From NCBI GenBank assembly GCA_017853815.1, contig JAFMIT010000025.1, positions 1-16,295 of the forward strand: DNA of 16,295 nt, read 5' to 3'. The notes beneath the pieces were generated by a model. That model was not told the origin of the DNA and made no database searches. It saw only the letters and a program-made list of their open reading frames with translations. Positions 6,095-11,203 of this stretch are shown piece by piece. Positions within the stretch are counted from its first letter, which is position 1. Each line of letters starts with the position of its first letter. A program made the translations under genes and the position numbers. This DNA comes from Actinomycetota bacterium (GTDB taxonomy: Bacteria > Actinomycetota > Actinomycetes > S36-B12 > UBA5976).

Positions 6095-6316
6095 TTAGGC
6101 AACAGTCGTGATCGCCGTCCACGTGGTCGAGCCGTTCGTATTGATATACGCGCGGTCGTTAGTGGTCGTGCCGTCAGTGCGCAGATAGAGCGAACCCTTG
6201 GCCGCCGAGATTGTCGGAGCGCCTGCGCCCGAATAGATACCCGGCGAAGTGGTCAGATTGCCGGTCAAGAAACCGTTATCTGATACAACTGGGCCCGAGA
6301 AATTTGTCTTGGCCAT
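6095..6316 (-). CDS. Small putative capsid-associated or fiber-linker protein
   Basis: The 73-aa protein has the phage structural motif GAPTISAAKGSLYLRTDGTTTNDRAYIN followed by GSTTWTAITT. The same short beta module (SLY.R.DG....RAY.NT.G...W) is known as a building block in tail and head fibers of many phages. Here it stands almost alone, directly after the major capsid gene, which suggests a small decoration or capsid-attached protein rather than a full fiber; that is inference. A GAAGGAAAG Shine-Dalgarno precedes the ATG at 6316. A stem-loop lies between this gene and the capsid gene. Confidence 0.75.
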   Translation of the reverse strand: MAKTNFSGPVVSDNGFLTGNLTTSPGIYSGAGAPTISAAKGSLYLRTDGTTTNDRAYINTNGSTTWTAITTVA

Positions 6317-6333
6317 AGTTCTTTCCTTCGATT

Positions 6334-6365
6334 GGGAAGGGGCGAGTTTTAGGCCCGCCCCTCCC
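6334..6365 (-). promoter_or_regulatory. Stem-loop downstream of the major capsid gene
   Basis: Arms 6334-6344 and 6356-6365 pair to give a GC-rich stem (GGGGCG with CGCCCC, then GGGA with TCCC around a one-base bulge), with an 11-base loop. On the minus strand it starts about 8 bases after the capsid stop codon. It is not followed by a U-tract, so full termination is unlikely. It may slow exonucleases or partially attenuate transcription, keeping capsid mRNA above downstream genes. Confidence 0.5.
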
Positions 6366-6373
6366 TAACAACC

Positions 6374-7279
6374 TTACGATGCGCCTTGCGAACCCCAGCC
6401 TGCGCGGAAGTTCGAGCAGCCGAACGAATAACGCTCAATGGCCTTCGCCTTGAGGTTGTCGGTGTCGAAGTCCGTGTAGACATCGGTTTCGAGGGCTTCA
6501 CGCTCGTAGTACTTGAAGCCGTTCGGAGCGTCGGTCAGCAAGAACCAGCTGTTCGTGTCGGTCAAGAACATGTTAACGCGATGACCCTGCGGAACCGCCG
6601 AGTTGTTATAGATCGCGTTGATGTCGTTGTTCGCCGTGTCGACGCGGAACTGCGATTGCAGAAGGCGGGTCGCCGTCCACTGCAGTTCAGCCGGAACGAT
6701 CAGCTTCGTCGGCTTCGTCATGATGCGGAGACCCGCAGCATCACGGAAGCGCTGAACGCCAACGATGGCGTCCTGAAGCGAGGTTTCGTTGAGGTCGGCC
6801 TGCACCGTGAAGGTGTTGGCAACCACGCCGTTTTCAATCGGGTGCTGTGTCGAGAACAGCGGCTGACCGTCGCCAATCGGGAAGCTGGCCGAGAAGCCGT
6901 TGTTGAGGACCGAAGCGCCCAACACTTCCTTGGTCTGTTCCATCGACTGACGAAGAGCCTTCGCCTGAAGCGGGAACGACGACTGGTACAGGTTGTCCTT
7001 GATCGCCTGACGGGTGATGATGAAGCCAATGCTGGTGTAACGGTTCACATAGTTCGTTACATAACGCTGACCCATTTCGCCGTAAGCGGTCGAAGCACCT
7101 TCTGCCTTGATCTGAGCGAGGCCAAGCAGCTTGACTTCGACTTCGATTTCGACAGCCTTATCGGACGTGTGCTTTTCGAAGATTTCGGACCATTGCCCCG
7201 GATACATCGGATAGTCGCCGAATACGGCAGCCAGACCGGGACGGAGCAGGTCGCGAATTGCGGTAGTGTTAATAGCCAT
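6374..7279 (-). CDS. Major capsid protein (Mu gpT-like, HK97 fold)
   Basis: At 301 aa this matches the Mu gpT family of major head subunits, which build the icosahedral shell with the HK97 fold. Visible family features are the N-terminal FGDYPMYPGQWSEIFEKHTS block (about 20-39), the KLLGLAQIKAEGASTAYGEM region (about 50-69), then RYTSIGFIITRQAIKDNLY (about 80-98, before the long spine helix), and late blocks PTKLIVPAELQWTA and TDAPNGFKYYERE. There is no protease gene next to it and no long N-terminal delta domain, in keeping with use of a separate scaffold. A GGGAGA Shine-Dalgarno precedes ATG 7279. It lies 25 bases after the 198-aa virion gene and is the second gene behind the strong promoter at 8028-8054. 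Confidence 0.9.
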   Translation of the reverse strand: MAINTTAIRDLLRPGLAAVFGDYPMYPGQWSEIFEKHTSDKAVEIEVEVKLLGLAQIKAEGASTAYGEMGQRYVTNYVNRYTSIGFIITRQAIKDNLYQSSFPLQAKALRQSMEQTKEVLGASVLNNGFSASFPIGDGQPLFSTQHPIENGVVANTFTVQADLNETSLQDAIVGVQRFRDAAGLRIMTKPTKLIVPAELQWTATRLLQSQFRVDTANNDINAIYNNSAVPQGHRVNMFLTDTNSWFLLTDAPNGFKYYEREALETDVYTDFDTDNLKAKAIERYSFGCSNFRAGWGSQGAS

Positions 7280-7304
7280 TTCTTATGTCTCCCTGCTTGG
7301 CCGA

Positions 7305-7901
7305 TTAGATACCGGTCACGCCACCGTTGTACAGGTGGTTGTTGATGGTAACGAGCCAGTTAGCGAAGTTCCCAACGGCGTTGCCGGGGGTCGGATCAAG
7401 CTGCAAAATCTTGCAGTTGAGCGTCGCCGTGACAGCTTCGGTGGTGTTGTCGATGGACACAGCCGACTGACCAGTCGACGTGGAACCAGCGGTGTACAGG
7501 AAGTTGATGTTCAGACCGCGATCAGCCAGCGCCAGAGGCGTGCCAGCAGCACCGAGGTTGTTGGTTTCCTGAACAGTGAACACCGTGTTCGGGTCATCAA
7601 TCACGAGAGCCTCAACGACAGAGCCGGTGAGAACGCCCGGGTTGCCCGGCCAGTAGTTTTCAAAGCGCACACGACCAGTGCTGTCGGTAAACTTGACGCC
7701 CCAGAAGACGCCAACGCAAGTTGCGCCAGCCACGCCGACGCCGAGGGTGCCGTCAGCCAGAATGGTGACAGGGTCGCCACGGAAGATGGCGGTCGCATAA
7801 GTGCTAGTAATTTGATAAGGATTAGTCGCGCCGGTCCAAGCAGAGCCATCGAGCTTCTTGACGGGGACGAACCCCTGAGGCGCATTGGTGCCGTAAGCCA
7901 T
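7305..7901 (-). CDS. Putative capsid decoration / minor head protein
   Basis: This 198-aa protein is rich in Gly, Thr, Val and Asn, beta-type, with no signal peptide. It begins MAYGTNAPQGFVPVKKLDGS, a start I recall in proteins encoded just before gpT-like capsid genes of aquatic phages. The short repeats of GxGxxG and an aromatic FWGVKF block suggest a compact beta barrel like head decoration proteins. The assignment is from position and composition. It is the first gene after the promoter at 8028-8054, with a GGAG Shine-Dalgarno 8 bases before ATG 7901; co-expression with the capsid protein suggests it is needed in similar copy number. Confidence 0.75.
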   Translation of the reverse strand: MAYGTNAPQGFVPVKKLDGSAWTGATNPYQITSTYATAIFRGDPVTILADGTLGVGVAGATCVGVFWGVKFTDSTGRVRFENYWPGNPGVLTGSVVEALVIDDPNTVFTVQETNNLGAAGTPLALADRGLNINFLYTAGSTSTGQSAVSIDNTTEAVTATLNCKILQLDPTPGNAVGNFANWLVTINNHLYNGGVTGI

Positions 7902-7941
7902 ACGGTTTCTCCATGCTGAAGTTTGAAGGTTTGTCTGCCGA

Positions 7942-8019
7942 TACGTAACGGCAATCGATCTAGGTTAGTGGGTACGTGACCACCATCGAGTTTGGCACGA
8001 TACGTGACGGCCATCGAGT
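7942..8019. repeat. Three imperfect direct repeats in the capsid-operon leader
   Basis: Three copies of a unit close to TACGTGACGGCCATCGAGT lie at 7942-7959, 7973-7991 and 8001-8019, spaced 31 and 28 bases apart. The last two differ at two positions; the first is more diverged. They fall between the promoter and the start codon, so they would be in the 5' leader of the capsid mRNA. They could be operator sites or RNA elements. Confidence 0.7.
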
Positions 8020-8027
8020 ACGCGGAA

Positions 8028-8054
8028 AGTATATTACCCTAGATATACTGTCAA
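8028..8054 (-). promoter_or_regulatory. Sigma70-type promoter for the capsid operon, with inverted repeat in the spacer
   Basis: On the minus strand TTGACA (8054-8049, perfect -35) is followed after 15 bases by TATACT (8033-8028, five of six -10 matches). The spacer is shorter than the ideal 17. GTATAT and ATATAC (8048-8043 and 8034-8029) form an inverted repeat overlapping both elements, a possible operator. It lies directly downstream of a terminator and upstream of the 198-aa gene and major capsid gene. Confidence 0.7.
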
Positions 8055-8062
8055 CGCTGAAT

Positions 8063-8096
8063 AAAAAGACCCCGCCCAGACCTGCCGGACGGGGCA
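8063..8096 (-). terminator. Intrinsic terminator after the 157-aa gene
   Basis: On the minus strand a 10-bp stem (CCCCGTCCGG with CTGGGCGGGG, two G-U pairs, loop CAGGT, 8094-8070) is followed by TCTTTTT (8069-8063). It separates the packaging and scaffold operon from the capsid promoter. A second, shorter GC stem (CGCGGCG with CGCCGCG, 8103-8129) precedes it and is not followed by U-rich sequence. Confidence 0.88.
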
Positions 8097-8137
8097 GTTA
8101 GGCGCGGCGAGAGAGGGGCTCCCGCCGCGACCGGAGG

Positions 8138-8611
8138 TTAATCCTTAAAGGAGGTAACCCGTTCAAAGCCCACGCTGCTTTCGTCGATGCGCGGCAGGTT
8201 CGGATCTTGCTGACCCGTCCATGCGACATCCTGCAGCGTTTCGATGTTCTCGAGTTCGCGCTCTTCATTCCGCTCCTGAACGTCTCGCGTCGGGCATTCG
8301 CACAAGATCAGGCCGCCACGACGGATAACCGTGACTTCCATACCTTCATAACCGGGAAGCGGAGGAGGGACCATCTCAGGGTGACGGTTAGCCGGAACCG
8401 GCTGCCAACCCCTGATCATGCGATCCGTCATGTTGTCAGGATCTGGTTCGTTCAGAGTCGACTCACGGACCCAAGCATAAGTCATGCCGCTCGGGATCTT
8501 ATCCTTCGGGACATAAAGCTTGGACTGGAAGTGTGTCTCGGGGCGCTTGCGCTGCCCTGCTTCGCGTGATTCTGCGGAGCGCGTCTGCGCCATACGTGAT
8601 GCTCGTGCCAT
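8138..8611 (-). CDS. Conserved phage protein of unknown function, 157 aa
   Basis: The 157-aa protein begins with an Arg-rich stretch (MARASRMAQTRSAESREAG), then PETHFQSKLYVPKDKIPSGMTYAWVRESTLNEPDPDN (about 24-60), a Pro-rich loop VPPPLPGYEG and a Glu-rich helix near ERNEEREL. I recall proteins of this type between scaffold and capsid genes in marine podoviruses, without a name. The VPKDKIP and TYAWVR blocks look like a conserved core. Start ATG 8611 has AAAGGAG upstream and lies two bases beyond the stop of the scaffold-like gene. It is the last gene before the terminator. Probably a head or assembly component, by position only. Confidence 0.7.
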   Translation of the reverse strand: MARASRMAQTRSAESREAGQRKRPETHFQSKLYVPKDKIPSGMTYAWVRESTLNEPDPDNMTDRMIRGWQPVPANRHPEMVPPPLPGYEGMEVTVIRRGGLILCECPTRDVQERNEERELENIETLQDVAWTGQQDPNLPRIDESSVGFERVTSFKD

Positions 8612-8613
8612 TG

Positions 8614-9672
8614 TTATGCTCCTTTACCCTGTCTCGCCACCTGAAGGGCGTAATGTTTTTCACCTTCGAGTTTCGTCATACGCCTTCCATCCGGGTGACG
8701 GATTGCTCCAGACTCAGCCAACTGATGCGCCATGCGACGCTGGTCGGCTGTAAGACGAATTGTCTTAGAGTTCTTTTGCGGCTGCCCCGGAGCTGCACTG
8801 CGCTGCACCGGAGCCACATTCGATTCACGGCTCATTGGTGGGACTTTCTTGGTTGGGGCTACGCGCTCGCTAAACGCATCAGGAAACTCCTGATACATAT
8901 GGCGATCAATCTCGGTGAAGTAATCAACGCTACCGATCTCATCTTCTCGCCCCTCTGCCCGATAGCGACGTTCGACGCGACGAGCGTAGATTGTGGCTTC
9001 TTCGTGCATCTCAGGATCGAAGTCCGGAGAGTTGGGCTGGAACCAAGTGTTCTTCTGAATCCAGTCAGCAGTGCGCGGCTCTAGCGTCGGCTGCGCTGGT
9101 TGAGACTTCTCTTCCTGAGGAGCTGCCTGCGCCGCCTGCTTAGGCTGGGGAGCATTCAGTTCCTGCTGAGCCTTCCAAGTTTCAATGCTATTGAGATCAG
9201 TCTGCAGCTTATAGTACTCGCCCTGAAGCTCAACGATACGCTCGCTGTCCCCAATTGAGTGAGCATCAATCAACTGCTGCTTAATTGCCTGAGCCTGCCC
9301 ATGAAGACGCTGCTCATAGTGCGTCATCATCGCCATGTCAGATTGCTGGCGTAGCTGTTCTGCCTGCTGGAGCCGTGCCTCCATTTCCTGAGCGCGACGT
9401 TCAGCTTCGGCAGCTTTACGAGCAAGTTCAGCAATTCGACGGTCAGCAGAGCGCTTTGGCCTCGGAGCTTCTTCCTCCTCAGCTACTTCTTCCTGTTCTT
9501 CTTGCTGCGGTTCTTCCTGCTGCTCTTCTTCCTGCGGCTCTTCTTCCTCAGCGTCGTCAGGATAGTCAGCTAGACTTTCACCAAGATCTTCTTCTGTGAT
9601 CTCAATTTCAGCATCTTCGACCGGACCTTCCTCAGTCAGCGGAAGTTCTGGAACTTCTGTTTCTTCTGACAT
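8614..9672 (-). CDS. Putative capsid scaffolding protein
   Basis: At 352 aa, this protein has four regions: a very acidic, Glu/Gln-rich N-terminus (1-68), a long coiled coil of Ala/Glu/Arg/Gln (about 75-165, including ADRRIAELARKAAEAERRAQ), a Pro/Ala/Gln linker (about 170-195), and a mixed C-terminal half with a helix-turn-helix-like end (TIRLTADQRRMAHQLAESG). Scaffolding proteins of phages with gpT-like or P22-like heads show this acidic-coiled coil-basic end layout; the C-terminal helices bind the capsid protein. Its position just before the capsid genes supports the role. The start ATG 9672 lies 10 bases after the GroES-like stop. No protease domain is visible. Confidence 0.75.
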   Translation of the reverse strand: MSEETEVPELPLTEEGPVEDAEIEITEEDLGESLADYPDDAEEEEPQEEEQQEEPQQEEQEEVAEEEEAPRPKRSADRRIAELARKAAEAERRAQEMEARLQQAEQLRQQSDMAMMTHYEQRLHGQAQAIKQQLIDAHSIGDSERIVELQGEYYKLQTDLNSIETWKAQQELNAPQPKQAAQAAPQEEKSQPAQPTLEPRTADWIQKNTWFQPNSPDFDPEMHEEATIYARRVERRYRAEGREDEIGSVDYFTEIDRHMYQEFPDAFSERVAPTKKVPPMSRESNVAPVQRSAAPGQPQKNSKTIRLTADQRRMAHQLAESGAIRHPDGRRMTKLEGEKHYALQVARQGKGA

Positions 9673-9682
9673 AACCTACTCC

Positions 9683-10141
9683 TTAAAAGTCGCCGGCAAA
9701 CTTGCCAGACATCACATCCTCAGGGCCTGTGATAACCGCCATCACGCGATCATCAGGGAGGAGGGCCATTGCCACGCCACGATACGAGACCATCGTCGAC
9801 TCGTAACGTGGGATCAGAATCCAGTCACCCGGCTTACACCAAGGCCCAGACCGCTCGAACTTCTCACCCTGATATGCTTCAGGCCCAACTGCGCAAACCA
9901 ACGCAGAAACCGAGCTGTACTTATCCTCAGCACGGACAGTGTCGGGCAGGTAAAGCGTCACCTCTGTGCCGTCTTCCTGCGTGATTGTCTTCAGCTCTTC
10001 GGGTCGGACATAAATCTTCACAGCCACGAGATAGCCAGCCGGACGCATGTCAAACGGCTTGCCTGTCATCTCAATAAAGTGCTGATCAATCAATGCCTTA
10101 GCTTCGGCTTCTTCGTGTTCTTCGATGTTGCTCATACTCAT
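9683..10141 (-). CDS. GroES/gp31-like co-chaperonin
   Basis: The 152-aa protein matches the Cpn10 (GroES) fold in order: PAGYLVAVKIYV at about 34-45 (GroES PLGDRVLVK), a variable loop with TLYLPDT at 62-68 (the mobile loop, whose GIVLPDT tripeptide docks on GroEL), then VSALVCAVGPEA (78-89), CKPGDWILIPRYESTMVSYRG (102-122; GroES GDKVLYPKYAGTEVK) and LLPDDRVMAVI (127-137; LREDDILAVI). The N-terminal 30 residues and the C-terminal tail are extra. In phage T4 the functional homologue gp31 replaces GroES so that the large capsid protein folds in GroEL. By analogy this protein would cap the host GroEL for the major capsid protein, fitting its place just upstream of the scaffold gene. The start is ATG 10141 (TAATG overlap). 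Confidence 0.85.
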   Translation of the reverse strand: MSMSNIEEHEEAEAKALIDQHFIEMTGKPFDMRPAGYLVAVKIYVRPEELKTITQEDGTEVTLYLPDTVRAEDKYSSVSALVCAVGPEAYQGEKFERSGPWCKPGDWILIPRYESTMVSYRGVAMALLPDDRVMAVITGPEDVMSGKFAGDF

Positions 10142-10422
10142 TAGTATGCACTCCCTCTTGGTTGCTCCGGTTTTCGATCTTCATCTGGCTGCATCATACG
10201 CTTGTACTCTTCATTCATAACCTCAAGAGCCGACGTATAAGCACGCGCCAACGCATTCCCCTCCAGAGTCTGAAGGGCAATTTCCTCAGCCGTCGTCGCT
10301 GGCATGTATGAATTGCCGCCCGACGAAGGCCTAAATCTTGCATTTAAAGAATACTCAACAGCGCGGTCGCGCAGTTCTGAGATCCGCTTAGCGGTCCTGT
10401 TCCGCAGTTCTTCTGCGCTCAT
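10141..10422 (-). CDS. Small helical hypothetical protein
   Basis: The 93-aa protein appears all-helical: an Arg/Glu-rich N-terminal helix (MSAEELRNRTAKRISELRD), a Ser/Gly-rich loop (FRPSSGGNSYMPATT), then a second helical half ending in a charged, Pro-rich tail. I do not recognise the family. The start ATG 10422 follows CCGGAGAACA, the same Shine-Dalgarno context as the small terminase gene. Its TAA overlaps the ATG of the GroES-like gene (TAATG), so translation of the co-chaperonin is probably coupled to it. Function unknown. Confidence 0.7.
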   Translation of the reverse strand: MSAEELRNRTAKRISELRDRAVEYSLNARFRPSSGGNSYMPATTAEEIALQTLEGNALARAYTSALEVMNEEYKRMMQPDEDRKPEQPRGSAY

Positions 10423-10446
10423 ATATGTTCTCCGGTTTTTTTATGT

Positions 10447-10468
10447 GGCGGCTATTACCCGGGCCGCC
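10447..10468. other. GC-rich inverted repeat between basic-protein gene and helical gene
   Basis: GGCGGC (10447-10452) and GCCGCC (10463-10468) are perfect inverted copies around a 10-base loop. A competing pair, GGGCC (10461-10465) with GGCCC (10475-10479), overlaps it. The minus-strand RNA after the stem is A-rich, not U-rich, so it is not a standard terminator in the direction of the genes. Confidence 0.4.
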
Positions 10469-10483
10469 TTCCGGGGCCCCCAA

Positions 10484-11203
10484 TTACATCCCGCCGATGC
10501 CCTTCTTCGGCGTGACGACCTTCTTGATCTCACCCGTCGGCGACATCATCCCCTTGCGGACCTTAGCGGCACCGCCAGCAGCTTTCTTGATGGGGGCCAT
10601 ACCCTTGCGGGTTTTGCCAGCCCCGCCGACAGCCTTCTTCACAGGCTTCTTCATCGGCTTGCCAATAGCGATCATGACAGCCAGACCGTCCTTCGGCTTG
10701 CCGCCCTTCTTCATGCCGCCCATTTCGGTGGCAAGTTTCTTGGCTGTGTCAGCAGAAGTCTGGACCTTGCCGCCCTTCTTATAGTTACCGGAAGCCATGC
10801 GAGCCTTAATGCGATCAGCCGTAACGTCGCCGCCATCAGCATAGCAGCCAGCTTTTCCGCCGTTCTTCATGCGCATGCCGAGAAGCTTGTCAGCTTCTTC
10901 CTGCTTTTTGCGGCGCTCCATTTCCTTCACAGCTTCCATGCGCTTCTGAGCGTCCATGACTTCCTTACCCTTGCGGGTCATCATGAGAGCGTCGCCCATC
11001 TTGCGCTCAGCATCCGAGAGCTTCGGCTTCGTCATGCCGCCGGCAGCCTTCTTCACGACACCACCCACCTTGTAGGTCGGGATCGGACGTGCATTCGCAC
11101 GCTGCTGCAAGGCCTTCGCCGCGTTCGGCTGGTTCGGCATCGGCTCAGGATTGGCCGGGCCAAAGATTGCGCGAGCCTTCGCCCGCAGATCACTCATCTT
11201 CAT
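10484..11203 (-). CDS. Lys/Gly-rich, histone-H1-like basic protein
   Basis: The 239-aa protein is extremely basic, with more than one Lys in six residues in the C-terminal half. Residues 1-60 contain a Pro/Asn/Gln part and a VGGVVKKAAGG block; residues 60-110 form a charged helix (AERKMGD...MEAVKEMERRKK). From 112 on, KKGGK- and GGMKKGG-type runs alternate. Two 14-residue copies, KKAxGGAxKxRKGM at 189-202 and 206-219, repeat with a 17-residue period. Composition resembles linker histones and bacterial H1-like proteins, which bind and condense DNA. In a phage late operon, next to portal, it may be packaged with DNA or compact the genome; inference only. The start ATG 11203 overlaps the portal TGA (ATGA), with GGAG eight bases upstream. 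Confidence 0.8.
   Translation of the reverse strand: MKMSDLRAKARAIFGPANPEPMPNQPNAAKALQQRANARPIPTYKVGGVVKKAAGGMTKPKLSDAERKMGDALMMTRKGKEVMDAQKRMEAVKEMERRKKQEEADKLLGMRMKNGGKAGCYADGGDVTADRIKARMASGNYKKGGKVQTSADTAKKLATEMGGMKKGGKPKDGLAVMIAIGKPMKKPVKKAVGGAGKTRKGMAPIKKAAGGAAKVRKGMMSPTGEIKKVVTPKKGIGGM

Noticed and set aside
6386..7345. Long plus-strand open frame of 319 codons
   Set aside because: It is fully antisense to the major capsid gene, its translation has no recognisable motif, and it arises from the biased codon use of the capsid gene.
10447..10480. Intrinsic terminator between the basic-protein gene and the helical gene
   Set aside because: The inverted repeat is real, but in the direction of transcription it is followed by A-rich, not U-rich, sequence.
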